A stretch of DNA of 64,000 nucleotides from Leguminivora glycinivorella (lineage: Eukaryota > Arthropoda > Insecta > Lepidoptera > Tortricidae): the NCBI RefSeq assembly GCF_023078275.1, contig NC_062980.1, forward strand, positions 16,820,783 to 16,884,782, read 5' to 3'. Under the pieces are notes generated by a model, which worked only from the letters and a program-made list of their open reading frames with translations, was not told the origin of the DNA and made no database searches. Shown one piece after another: positions 1-9,719 of the stretch. The translations under genes were made by a program, and so were the position numbers. How positions within the stretch are numbered: the first letter of the stretch is position 1; every line of letters begins with the position of its first letter.

Positions 1-805
1 GGAAGCATGAAAGAAAGATCAACGTAGTATTTAGAATAACTTTGGTTAGCGTTTTCTTGTGACCTTTCAGAGCGTACAAAGGGGGGCTCGGGGGGCGAAG
101 CCCCCCGCATGAAAGAAAGATCAACGTAGTATTTAGAATAAGTTGGGTTAGCGTTTTCTTGTGACCTTTAAGAGCAAACAAAGGGGGGCTCGGGGGGCGA
201 AGCCCCCCGCATGAAAGAAAGATCAACGTAGTATTTAAGATAAGTTGGGTTAGCATTTTCTTGTGACCTTTAAGAGCAAACAAAGGGGGGCTCGGGGGCG
301 AAGCCCCCGCATAAAAGAATGATAAACGTTGTATTTAAAATAAGTTGGGTTAAGGTTTTCTTGTGATGCTTAAGAGTAAAGAAAAGGGGGGCTCGGGGGC
401 GAAGCCCCCGCATGAAAGAAAGATCAACGTAGTATTTAAGATAAGATGGGTTAGCGTTTTCTTGTGACCTTTAAGAGCAAACAAAGGGGGCTCGGGGGCG
501 AAGCCCCCGCATAAAAGAAAGATTAACGTAGTATTTAAAATAAGTTGGGTTAGCGTTTTCTTGTGACCTTTCAGAGCAAACAAAGGGGGGCTCGGGGGGC
601 GAAGCCCCCGCATAAAAGAAAGATCAACGTTGTATTTAAAATAAGTTGGGTTAAGGTTTTCTTGTGATCCTTAAGAGTAAAGAAAAGGGGGCTCGGGGGG
701 CGAAGCCCCCCGCATGAAAGAAAGATCAACGTAGTATTTAAGATAAGTTGGGTTAGCGTTTTCTTGTGACCTTTAAGAGCAAACAAAGGGGGCTCGGGGG
801 CGAAG

Positions 806-826
806 CCCCCCCCCCCCCCCCCCCCC
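806..826 (+). repeat. C21 homopolymer in array unit 8
   Basis: The C side of the hairpin in the unit just before the SINE is expanded to 21 consecutive C, against five or six in all other units. This may be real slippage expansion or an assembly or polishing error. Confidence 0.8.
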
Positions 827-841
827 GCATAAAAGAAAGAT

Positions 842-1103
842 AAATAAATAATAAAATAAATAAATATTGGGGACACCTTACACGGATCAACTTAGCCCCA
901 AACTAAGCAAAGCTTGTACTATGGGTGCTAAGCGACGATATACATACTTAAATAGATAAATACATACTTAAATACATGGAAAACATCCATGACTCAGGAA
1001 CAAATATCTGTGTTCATCACACAAATAAATGCCCTTACCGGGATTCGAACCCAGGACCGCGGCTTAGCAGGCAGGGTCACTACCGACTGAGCCAGACCGG
1101 TCG
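842..1103 (-). mobile_element. tRNA-derived SINE inserted in the array
   Basis: Read on the minus strand, the element starts with a tRNA-like head: box A TGGCTCAGTCGG (about 1083-1094) and box B GGTTCGAATCC (1041-1051), which are the two halves of an internal RNA polymerase III promoter. A body follows (AACACAGATATTTGTTCC, then GTCGCTTAGCACCCATAG), and the element ends in an ATTT-rich tail at 842-870. The tandem array breaks off after AAAGAAAGAT and resumes at TCAACG, so the insertion lies inside a unit. I see no convincing target-site duplication. Confidence 0.85.
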
Positions 1104-1455
1104 TCAACGTAGTATTTAAAATAAGTTGGGTTAGCGTTTTCTTGTGACCTTTAAGAGCAAACAAAGGGGGGCTCGGGGGCGAAGCCCCCGCATGAAAGAA
1201 AGATCAACGTAGTATTTAAGATAAGTTGGGTTAAGGTTTTCTTGTGATCCTTAGAAAAGGGGGGCTCGGGGGGCGAAGCCCCCCGCATGAAAGAAAGATC
1301 AACGTAGTACTTAGAATAAGTTGGGTTAGCGTTTTCTTGTGACCTTTAAGAGCAAACAAAGGGGGGCTCGGGGGGCGAAGCCCCCCGCATAAAAGAAAGA
1401 TTAACGTAGTATTTAAAATAAGTTGGGTTAGCGTTTTCTTGTGACCTTTCAGAGC

Positions 1456-1892
1456 AAAATAAATTAATAGTTTAAAAAACACTATAAAACACGCTTTTAT
1501 AAATGCACGTAAAAGCCAAAAATAAATTATGGATCGTTCAAGTTGTCTCTATTTGTGAGCTGAAGTTTAAAAACTATGTGCTTTTAATTATAATATTTGA
1601 TTGTAAAAGCGTGGGGCGCTGGAACAGGAAAGACTTTTTGTATAACTTGCTGATAAATCAAATTATGCTATGTTACGGGAAGGAGGTTACACAGATTGAC
1701 GCGCTAACTAGAGCATGACTAGTAGGTTCTACATTAAACAGTCAAAATTAAAAGTCAGTGTTCAAAGTAGGTACCAGTTTGTCGAACTCAGACAAAATAT
1801 GCGCTAGTAGCGAGGAGAGTCGACAGTCACCGACTTTATTTAACGTAGGTACCTATTCTCAGAATTAAAATTAATACATACAAATTGTAAGG
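1456..1892. other. Unassigned AT-rich stretch
   Basis: No family recognised. A 71-codon open frame at 1503-1718 has no recognisable motif and is probably chance. Confidence 0.5.
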
Positions 1893-2083
1893 TACAGCAG
1901 GGCCAATTTCGACTGGGGGACAAATGCAACTGATCCATTTTTTCCATGTTTTACATTGTTTGCATTATTAATTAGAGTGTCCACGGGTTATACGAGTATA
2001 GAGGTATTATGGCAGGCGTGTTCAGTAGATACATGTGGAACTCAACTTAATAGTGTATTTAAGTTGGTATTTGCCCCGCTGTA
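1893..2083. mobile_element. hAT-like MITE, TACAGCRGGGC ends
   Basis: The left end reads TACAGCAGGGC and the right end GCCCCGCTGTA. Subterminal blocks are shared with the larger element at 51753-52765, which carries a hAT transposase fragment. I therefore read this 191-bp element as a non-autonomous relative. No clean 8-bp duplication was found at its flanks, so the boundaries may be off by a few bases. Confidence 0.6.
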
Positions 2084-2400
2084 GGGACTTTACATCCGAA
2101 TTTCCGAACGAAAGCTAGCCTTTATTATGTATTATGTATACTGTTTGCGGCAGTGTATTTAAAGTATAATTATCTGTAATATCAATATCAAGGGAGACGG
2201 ATAATTAAGGCCCATTTACACGTAATTAACTGTAATTAATAATTTAAAATTAAACTATACGGTTTTCCTGAAAGACTGAATCCGGAGATCGACAGCAATA
2301 AAGTTGCTGAGTGGCATCTACCGCTGAAATACAATGGAGTTTTTTTTTACATTTTAGAATACGTATAATTGTAGCGTAAACCTGTGTGAAGCCAGCGTAC
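2084..2400. other. Unassigned stretch
   Basis: AT-rich sequence with a T10 run near 2341. Nothing recognised. Confidence 0.5.
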
Positions 2401-2540
2401 GTAGCCGAATGCACAAACGCTCACGAAACGCTCACGATAATGTCTCTTTCGTAGCTATCTATCTCTATTGCTCTTGCGTATTGGCGCGACAGAGACACAT
2501 TACATTTCTGCGGCGTTTCGGTGGCGTTTAATGCCATTCG
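2401..2540. mobile_element. MITE, GTAGCCGAATG ends (copy 1)
   Basis: The ends are GTAGCCGAATGC and GCCATTCGG. The core contains CTATCTCTATTGCTCTTG and GGCGCGACAGAG. Together with the next copy it forms a close tandem pair of one short inverted-repeat family. Confidence 0.65.
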
Positions 2541-2551
2541 GGGCCAGGGAG

Positions 2552-2706
2552 CGTAGCCGAATGGCACAAACGATCACGAAACGCTCACGAAACGAAACTC
2601 TCGTAGATATCTATCTCTATCGCTCTTGCGTATTGGCGCGACAGAGCCAGACTACCTTTCACGGCGCTTCGTTTTCGTTTCGCGTCGCAGAAATGCCATT
2701 CGGCTA
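2552..2706. mobile_element. MITE, GTAGCCGAATGGC ends (copy 2)
   Basis: This 155-bp element has perfect 13-bp termini, GTAGCCGAATGGC and GCCATTCGGCTAC. The core matches copy 1. A partial third copy of the right half is visible near 55005-55050. An open frame crossing both copies (2468-2797) is only a by-product. Confidence 0.75.
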
Positions 2707-3348
2707 CTCACACAGCCCAGTAAAGTACCTAAGAAATGTCTTCGGTCCTCGGCGCGGCCTCGGCCGACAATTACATTATGATCTGAGGCTTTCTTAATTA
2801 CTGGCCAAGGTTTTTACTACTTTCGGCTCGAAGGAGACGGAAGCGGTAACTTCGTTTAACGCAGCGGCCTGAAATTTGACGCTTTCCGGCCAAATGACAG
2901 AAAATATATTTTTTGGCTGAAGGTAACCGCTATAAGTTAAAAAAAAAGTCATTTATTGTCGCAAATAATTTTAAGGTACAATTACTTAAGTATTTATTTC
3001 TATCATGCAACTAAGAGTAAGCTACGCTATGATACAGTACAATCATGTCTATATTCTATATTAGCTATGATCACAACTTTGAGGACTAAAATAACTAAGT
3101 AACTACCAACAGTTAAATACTAGGTGCGACAATAGGCTCGAGACTCAGCTTGTGCCGCGAGTCTAGTGACTGCACAGCGCTGTTTTTCAGCCCGTACCTA
3201 TTTCTTTGAGTATAGTTAGGTATTCCTTCATACAAGGTTATATATTTTCCGTGACTTTAATACTACCAAATAGCGTAAATTAAAAACTCACGGCAGCCTT
3301 ACTGTCATTGCGGTTAACATGACAATATCTCTATGATGTTAAACTTTA
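2707..3348. other. Unassigned stretch
   Basis: No repeat or coding trace recognised. Confidence 0.45.
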
Positions 3349-3490
3349 ACCCCCTTATTCATAAACGTACACTAAAGTTATCAAGCCGATAAAGTTTGTT
3401 TGTCCCTTTCCGACGTATTGATGTGATAGAAAGGGACAAACGAACTTTATCGGCTTGATAACTTTAGTGAACGTTTATGAATAAGAGGGT
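3349..3490. mobile_element. Foldback MITE (~142 bp)
   Basis: The two arms are nearly perfect reverse complements of about 60 bases: CCCTTATTCATAAACGT at the left and ACGTTTATGAATAAGAGGG at the right, with AAGTTATCAAGCCGATAAAG inside. The loop is about 20 bases. This is a classic self-complementary MITE with no coding capacity. Confidence 0.85.
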
Positions 3491-5031
3491 AAATAAGTTC
3501 TTAATAGCAATCAGAATTTATTGGTACGTATCCTTGAAAAACATCTACCTAAGGTGATCATTCTCCTCAGTTTTGAATGTAGTCAGTTACTCATACAATT
3601 ATGGCCTAGCCGAACGACAGTATTTGGTGCTACATGAAGATCGAACTACAGTCTGGCTCTATCGCGCCTCTACAGAAGAGCGATAACGATGTTGGCTAGA
3701 TACTCAATAGGTAGGATACTCAATAGGTAATATAGCTTCAAGCGGATTGGCACCTGAAATAACAACTATGCACATTTTGAACAACGAACATTTGAACAAG
3801 CTGACAACTAAAATATTAACATAGTCGCCAAAACTACCTACTAGTGTATCATGCCCCGTTCACATCTATCCGTATTTCCGTCCTGAACTGGAATATTTCT
3901 TAAAGCTACTTAGGACTTGAGTGATGCCGCATTCACATAATTATGTTCTAGTTGCATTCTTTATGTTAGGTGTAGGGTAAGTATATTAGGTATTATGTGT
4001 AATTATGTTAGGTGTAGGGTAAGTATATACCTACCTAAACATTAAATCATCCTTTCCAGTATTGATAAGTGATTTTTGTTTCCAGATAAGTACCTATTAT
4101 TTCCTTCAAAATTTAAAAAATATACAGATATAATATGAATAAAAAATAAGTACTTATACTTAGTTTCTTGCACGAGTGCTACCTTATTTCCTAGAGATTT
4201 ACTGCAAAATAAACTCGCAAATCTCGCAATACATCTCGCTCGTAATATTGGCTTATGAGAATATTGGCGCCAACGCTAAAGTCGTCTTATTGAGATGAAA
4301 TGTGTGATTTCTTCATAAACATTAGACTTTTACTAAAATATTCGATTTTTCCCGTGACTTTGCGTGGCATGAGTAATTTGGATAGGTAACGCCTGAAATG
4401 AAATTAGGGCAATAGTGCAATTTAAGCTAAATGATTACATCAATTATCAGGCGCTGCTATAGGTATTATCTCATTTTAGGGATAAATTAAATTAAGAAAT
4501 GATTTCTTAAAGTACCTCGGTCGAGTCAAAGTCTATGACCACCAAAACCTCTGACAAATGGATTAGTAAAAAGTAGCACAAAGCTAGTTGAAGTTTTTTA
4601 GCACGAGAATGTTGATGTCGAAATATGCAGTTCTTTCTGGGCTTTTAACTGATTTCATACCAAAATACGAAAATATTTTCTCTCCGAATTAATATGTAAA
4701 ATGAACCAAATCAGTTAATTGCACAGAGACACACTTCGCATTTATAATATAATATTAGTATGGATGACGTTCATAATGTCACTTCCAAACTTCGTTCAAT
4801 TAATGTCCGTGTAGACTTAGCTTGACCAGACGTAAGTTATTAGATAGTGGAAGTTTGGATCGTAAACTACAAACTACTGAGATAAGCGATCGCGCTTCCT
4901 ATAGGTAGTCGCATGTGATTTATTTAGTAAATTATTTGTGATATGAATCATGAATCTTTGAAAGTTTTAGTTTCAGACTCGAATTTTGATAGCAGTATTT
5001 TTCGATTATGACAAATGTATAAAAGTACATT
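3491..5031. other. Unassigned AT-rich stretch
   Basis: A weak fragment of the short MITE with core CTATCGCTCTTCTGTAG lies at about 3605-3700 (reverse orientation). A local direct repeat of GTTAGGTGTAGGGTAAGTAT occurs near 3964-4025. The rest is unrecognised. Confidence 0.45.
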
Positions 5032-5173
5032 GAAAATGAAAATGAAATATTTATTTTTCAAGTAGGCATATTACAATGCGCATCACATGAACGTCAAATA
5101 AAATCGACTTGTTACGCCGATTCAAATGACAACTAGCTAACCCCTACGCCTCAGCCTCGAGAAGATTTCAGTC
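5032..5173 (-). mobile_element. LINE-type 3' end fragment
   Basis: On the minus strand this ends with GCATTGTAATATGCCTACTT, an AATAAATATTT signal and a CATTTT tail, which looks like the 3' end of a retrotransposon. A second, interrupted copy lies at 7654-7917 and a plus-strand fragment at 19458-19539. No coding part is visible. Confidence 0.6.
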
Positions 5174-5202
5174 CACCCTCAGTTGGGATACAAGTTCATT
5201 AG

Positions 5203-5690
5203 GATACAAGTGCGGAAAAGACGACGAAACGAGTGACAATAAATTAAACGAGCGGAGTTTCAACCTGACAAGAAATGAACCACTTCTCACACTAGTGCGT
5301 AAAAAAAACACCATCTGTACTGAAAATATGTATTGTATGTAAGTGCGTAAAAAAGGAAGTCCGAAACGAGTGGCGATAAATTAAAACACGACCGAAGGGA
5401 GTGTTTTAAATCGACACGAGTTACGAATTTCCTTTTCGCACGTGTATCGTACGACGTTTTTCAGTACAAATGGCCCTCAGAAGTTTCGACCTGACAAATT
5501 AAATAATGAACCACTTCTCGCACTAGTGCGTAAAAAAACACCATCTGTACTGAAATAGTACATTACGATACAAGTGCGTAAAAAAGGAAGGTCGAAACGA
5601 GTGGCGATAAATTAAAACACGACCGAAGGGTTTTAAATCGACACGAGTTACGAATTTCCTTTTCGCACGTGTAGCAGGGGGAAATTAGCT
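5203..5690. repeat. ~229-bp tandem units, left arm
   Basis: Unit starts are seen at about 5210 (internally deleted), 5342 and 5571. The ending CGCACGTG at about 5680 continues after the inserted palindrome with TGTATCGTACGACG at about 7203, which shows the array was one block before the insertion. Confidence 0.75.
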
Positions 5691-6206
5691 AAAATTACGG
5701 CATAATTAATGGAAGGTTTTTTTTAATTGAAATATGTACATTATAGACCGAAGTTATTTTTCATCAACCCTCCCCACTCCTCCCTCCTCTGCGTCACCCC
5801 TCTACCCTCCCTTAAAGTGCCGAAAATGCGGTTTTTCTCGATTTCTGACAAAACTGTTGAAGATACAGAAAAAGCGCGTAGGAACGAAGTAATCCTTAAT
5901 AAATTTACTACAAATCATTCATTAACACTTTGGTTCTAGCACATATAGTTTACGCGTGATCCGTCACGAAAGTTGGTCCTTTGCTGCAATCTTCTTTAGT
6001 GAATGTTAAGTTTTCGCCCAAAATGCATACGAAATCGTCGAAATTTGTTTGATATAACTAAAATATTGTAACTCATGACTAAAATAAAATTAAGGGGGAA
6101 AAATCACTACCATGGGTGGAATTTCCAATATGTCTTGGAATTCCAGTAACTATTTAAGACGTAATATTTTCACGGTAGTAGTCGCTAGGAGTACCATTGA
6201 TCTATA

Positions 6207-6676
6207 CAGGGTGTCCCAAGACCATGGGACATGAAGGGAAAGTACCTAAAATATCACAGATAGGATATATTGCTGAAAGAAGACTTTATTTTATTTTTAA
6301 AACTTGGTAAAACTGCATTCAAAAAAAAAAAAAAATTTTTTTTTTTTTTTAATGTATGGACAAATTTTAAGGCTAAGGAGTCTGCCATGTAAAATGTTAA
6401 AATTCATGGTCTTCCTTTTATCTCCGACACTATGTTATTTAGAGAAAGATAATCTTTATGATGAAGCCTATCGATCGGTATGACAAAATTACAGGATGTT
6501 TTTTTTTTCTCGTGTAGCGGGTTTGATTCCCGGTTTAACCATGTAATTATTTAAAAATCTATGAATGGAGTTTTACTTAGTTTTAAAAATAAAATAAAGT
6601 CTTCTTGTAGCAAAATACCCTATCTACGATATTTAAGGTACTTTCCGTTCATGTCCCATAGTCTTGGGACACCCTG
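6207..6676. mobile_element. mariner-like MITE with TA target duplication (~470 bp)
   Basis: Ends are CAGGGTGTCCCAAGAC and GTCTTGGGACACCCTG, flanked by TA on both sides (6205-6206 and 6677-6678). The inverted repeats extend about 115 bases, including GAAGACTTTATTTTATTTTT and its complement. The centre has an A-run followed by a T-run near 6320-6350 and a box-B-like GGGTTTGATTCCCGG at about 6520. TA duplication and this terminus fit the Tc1/mariner superfamily. It has no coding capacity. Confidence 0.8.
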
Positions 6677-6699
6677 TATAGTGTATCTATGACTGGGGA

Positions 6700-6774
6700 T
6701 GAGCTTTTGGTAGCTGTTGGTAGAGCCCTGGAGTATCAATCCAGTAGCCGTGAGTTCAAGTCCCACCCATGGTA
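6700..6774 (+). other. tRNA-like sequence (pseudo-tRNA or SINE head)
   Basis: The anticodon arm is well kept: CTGGA stem, GTATCAA loop, TCCAG stem. The T arm has loop TTCAAGT with four of five stem pairs, and GAGTTCAAGTCCC fits a box B. The D arm (TAGCTGTTGGTAGAGC) is degenerate and the acceptor stem does not close, so I do not call a functional tRNA. It lies between the mariner-like MITE and the right palindrome arm and is absent from the left arm. Confidence 0.5.
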
Positions 6775-7653
6775 GTGATTTTTCCCCCTGAAATTCATTT
6801 TCAGTTTATAATATTTTAGTAATATCAAACAGATTTCGTAAGCAATTTGGGAGAAAACTTAACATTCACTAAAGAAAATTGCAGTAAAGGACCAACTTTC
6901 GTGATGGATCACGCGAAACCTATAAGTGCTAGAACCAAAGTGTCAATGAACGATTTGTAGTAAATTTATCAAGGATTACTTTTTTCCTACGCTTTTTCTG
7001 TATCTACAACGGTTTTGTCAGAAATCGCGAAAAACCGCATTTTCGGCTATTTAAGGGGGGAAGAGGGGTGACGCAGAGGGGGGAGGGATGGGGAGGGTTG
7101 ATGAAAAATAACTTCGGCCTGTAATGTACATATCCCAATCAAAAAAAATCTTCCATTAATTATGCCAACATTTTCATACATAACTTTCCAGAAGCAACGG
7201 ACTAGTGTATCGTACGACGTTTTTCAGTACAGATGTTTCGACCTGGGATATAATGAACCACTTCTCGAACTAGTGCGTAAAAAAACACCATCTGTACTGA
7301 AAAATTAATTTCAAGTCAGCAACATGAACTCAGATTATTTTTTAAATAACTCTGTATTTCATGTAAAAAGTCAAGTATCGCTACATCTAAAAGGATCTTT
7401 ATCTTCTTCTTTATCTTTAATAAATAATCTTTATCTTTATTATTGTAATATTTCGACGTCTTGCATGTATTTATACTTAATATTACAGATGAGAAATTGT
7501 GAGTGTTTTTCTTTCTGTCTTTCTCGGCAAAACGGAGCGATGAATTGACGTGATTTTTTAAGTGGAGATAGCTGACGTAACGGGATGGAGAGTGACATAG
7601 GCAAATTTTTGTCTATTTTTAATTTTCCTCTGAAATGGGGGTTGGAAGTTTGA

Positions 7654-7917
7654 AAATGAAAATGAAATATTTATTTTTCAAGTAGGCATATTACAATGCG
7701 CATATGAACGTCACGAACGGAGATGGCGGTACGACTTTGACACCTTCATAACTAATTGGCCAGAAATAGCACACCAACGGGAGCTGTGGAAATCACGGGG
7801 AGAGGCCTTTGCCCAGGCAGTGGGACACATAAACGAGCTATAAAAAAAAATATATGAACGTCAAATAAAGCTACGCCGGCTCTAACCCTACGCCTCAGCC
7901 TCGAAGAAGATTTCAGT
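7654..7917 (-). mobile_element. LINE-type 3' end nested in the Helitron
   Basis: This is the same family as 5032-5173. It is inserted into the Helitron body between AAGTTTG and TATGGAG and has itself been split at 7714-7851 by another retro-insertion. Flanking bases (TTTG on both sides) suggest a short target duplication. Confidence 0.65.
7714..7851 (+). mobile_element. 5'-truncated LINE end with 12-bp target duplication
   Basis: The insert is flanked by ATATGAACGTCA at 7702-7713 and again at 7852-7863, and ends in an A9 tract, which is the signature of target-primed reverse transcription. It carries the extreme C-terminus of a reverse-transcriptase protein (residues ERRWRYDFDTFITNWPEIAH, then RELWKSRGEAFAQ) before a stop. 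A second copy lies at 34906-35060 on the minus strand. Confidence 0.85.
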
Positions 7918-7983
7918 CAGATTTGTATGGAGCAACCCGCAATTTTCGAATTTAACGCGAGCGAAGCCGCGGGCAAAAGCTAA

Positions 7984-9121
7984 TGCCTTATAAGCATAGT
8001 AGACTTTCTTAATGTGAATGTTAGTGTAGTATATACAATATACATCACTTGCATCTTCATAATAATTTACTGCTTGCACGTCTTACGTCTGACGTACCTA
8101 AGTAGTTTGAGACTTAGTGTACCAGTCTTTAATGTGTTCTAGAATAGCAAGAACATTAATGAAGCTGCATAATATTTATTTTAAATAGTTGGTTTTAGTA
8201 AATAAGTTTTTGCAGACGTTGTTTACATTTTTTATTTATTGTGAATATAATTGGTCGTGATCTCGGGGAGTAAAGTGTGCATTTTAAAAATAATAGGCGA
8301 GACGAGAAACAAACAAAAAAATAGTCTGTAGTTAGATTATCAAAATAATTTTGACACAAATATTTTTTTCTTTTTTCTCGTAAACGGAAAATGACGACGG
8401 TACAGTGCGTTGATGTTTCGCGTGACGTCACGCCTAGGTACAATTTTTACTTAAATGTGACGTCACAAGCCCCCACTCCAGAATTTTGATGATATGTATC
8501 TTTGTATTTTTTTCATTAATTAGATATAGCAAAAAATGCGAGTTCAGTATTTTTGGACGATCTAACTTTACTGTCGGACTAAACAGAATGCCATTTTTCT
8601 ATGTAGTCGTCATCCCTATTACAAACATAGGTCTTAGTCCACGCTACTCAAATCACTAGTGGCGACTAGTACCGACGCCACGCTCCACGCCACGCTACAC
8701 GCGACACCAAACGCTCCACTTCAAGCGTCCACGCAGTTCGAGGCAAAGTTTCATGTAAACGGAAACTTCGTCAGAAGTTAAATTAAATGTGGCGGTAATC
8801 TTCATTGCGGCAATGCTCACGAAATGAGGTGACCGGCCGAAGTAAATTCAATTTTCTCCGGATATTACATTTCGCTGAATCTGATACAAGTGACACCATG
8901 TTTTGTCGCCGGCGACAATGTCGATTTTGGGCATTGTGCGCCGAATGAGGAAAAACGTTTTTATCAACTATGGTGTAAATCAAAGCCATTCCGAGAAGAC
9001 GAAAAATATGAAACGTATTTCGGAGCTCGTCTTTGTAAAGTTAATATTGTCAAAGGACACAATATGTTTCGTTTTCTCTAACAAATATTATTTGTGCTGG
9101 GTTTGAAGGCTTGTGATCTAA
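7984..9121. other. Loop of the Foldback-like element, unassigned part
   Basis: No transposase or known family was recognised. TGACGTCA-type palindromes occur at about 8421 and 8458. Short overlapping open frames (8783-9106) lack recognisable motifs. Confidence 0.4.
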
Positions 9122-9225
9122 GAGAATCCTTTTAGATGTAGCGATACTTGACTTTTTACATGAAATATAGAGTTATTTAAAAAATAATCTGAGTTCATGT
9201 TGCTGACTTGAAATTAATTTTTCAG

Positions 9226-9615
9226 TACAGATGGTGTTTTTTTTACGCACTAGTTCGAGAAGTGGTTCATTATATCCCAGGTCGAAACAGTACTGAAAAA
9301 CGTCGTACGATTGCGAAAAAAATTCGTAATCGTGTCGAGTTAAAACCCATGTTTTAATTTATCGCCACTGTTTCGACCTTTAACTTTATCGTAATTACTA
9401 TTTCAGTACAGATGGTGTTTTTTTACGCACTAGTGCGAGAAGTGGTTCATTATTTGTCAGGTCGAAACTTCTGAGGGCCATTTGTACTGAAAAACGTCGT
9501 ACGATACACGTGCGAAAAGGAAATTCGTAACTCGTGTCGATTTAAAACACTCCCTTCGGTCGTGTTTTAATTTATCGCCACTCGTTTCGACTTCCTTTTT
9601 TACGCACTTGTATCG
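9226..9615. repeat. ~229-bp tandem units, right arm (inverted)
   Basis: Reverse complements of the left-arm units: TTTCAGTACAGATGGTGTTT, then GAGAAGTGGTTCATTAT, then TCGTAACTCGTGTCGATTTA, then TTTTTTACGCACTTGTATCG. A single stray unit fragment also occurs at 40055-40140. Confidence 0.75.
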
Positions 9616-9719
9616 TAATGTACTATGTTACACTATATAATAAAATTATGTATAATAGTGTAAAGTAGACTGTAATGTTGTTTACTACGCTTTTCGATTA
9701 CCATGTATTTAAAATATTT

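Larger units (their letters stand above)
1..1455. repeat. Tandem array of ~102-bp GC-hairpin units
   Basis: About twelve head-to-tail units of 94-104 bp run across this stretch, broken only by a SINE at 842-1103. Each unit has an AT-rich half (GAAAGAAAGATCAACGTAG, then AGTTGGGTTAGCG, then TTTTCTTGTGACC) and a GC-rich half (a run of 5-6 G, CTC, then a run of 5-6 G, CGAAG, then a run of C, and G). The GC half is a perfect hairpin, CGGGGGGC-GAA-GCCCCCCG. The last unit stops after GAGCAAA near 1456. Because the unit is close to 102 bp, a multiple of three, the minus strand shows long repetitive open frames that repeat one peptide; I treat these as chance. The left end lies outside the window. Confidence 0.95.
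5699..7166. mobile_element. Long palindrome (arms ~0.4 kb) inserted in the left arm
   Basis: The left arm, 5699 to about 6123, pairs with 6761-7166. Ends are GGCATAATTAATGGAAG and CTTCCATTAATTATGCC. Matching internal blocks include CCCTCC-rich sequence near 5767 against its complement near 7090, and CATTAACACTTTGGTTCTAG near 5920 against its complement near 6928. The 640-bp centre holds a mariner-like MITE and a tRNA-like sequence. Arm identity is imperfect, with scattered substitutions. No transposase was seen; the open frame at 5727-5939 is chance. Confidence 0.8.
7477..7983 (+). mobile_element. Non-autonomous Helitron, interrupted
   Basis: Shared internal motifs (GGCAAAACGGAGCGATGAAT, then GACGTGATTTTTTAAG, then GAGAGTGACATAGGC) and the end GCCGCGGGCAAAAGCTAA followed by T match the intact copy at 23939-24170. 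CTAA fits the CTRR terminus of Helitrons. The 5' end is degenerate. A LINE-type fragment at 7654-7917 splits the element after AAGTTTG, and the element resumes at TATGGAGCAACCCGC. Confidence 0.75.
5203..9615. mobile_element. Foldback-like composite inverted-repeat element (~4.4 kb)
   Basis: The left flank (5203-5690) holds tandem units of about 229 bp containing AAGTGCGTAAAAAAGGAAG, TTAAAACACGACCGAAGGG, TTACGAATTTCCTTTTCGCA and ACACCATCTGTACTGAAA. The right flank (9226-9615) holds the same units reversed. A further inverted pair, 7200-7404 against 9122-9310, sits inside and includes CAGCAACATGAACTCAGATT. Inverted arms built of tandem repeats are the hallmark of Foldback-type elements; that assignment is inference. 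The left arm is split by a second palindrome (5699-7166). The loop (7405-9121) contains a Helitron with nested insertions and no recognisable transposase. Confidence 0.65.

Noticed and set aside
350..876. Long minus-strand open frames repeating an LFALKGHKKTLTQL-type peptide
   Set aside because: They follow the ~102-bp tandem unit, whose length is close to a multiple of three. There is no independent sign of coding, and the unit is nearly identical at DNA level.
1..1455. CRISPR-like array
   Set aside because: Whole units repeat with no unique spacers, and the context is eukaryotic.
5727..5939. A 70-codon frame as a small protein
   Set aside because: It lies in one arm of the long palindrome, and the matching arm does not preserve the frame.
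7888..8443. Small minus-strand frames in the Foldback loop
   Set aside because: Part lies in Helitron and LINE-derived sequence and the rest has no motif. Composition is as in neighbouring non-coding DNA.
8783..9106. Overlapping frames on both strands near 8900 as a possible gene
   Set aside because: Short, mutually overlapping, no domain and no supporting splice structure.
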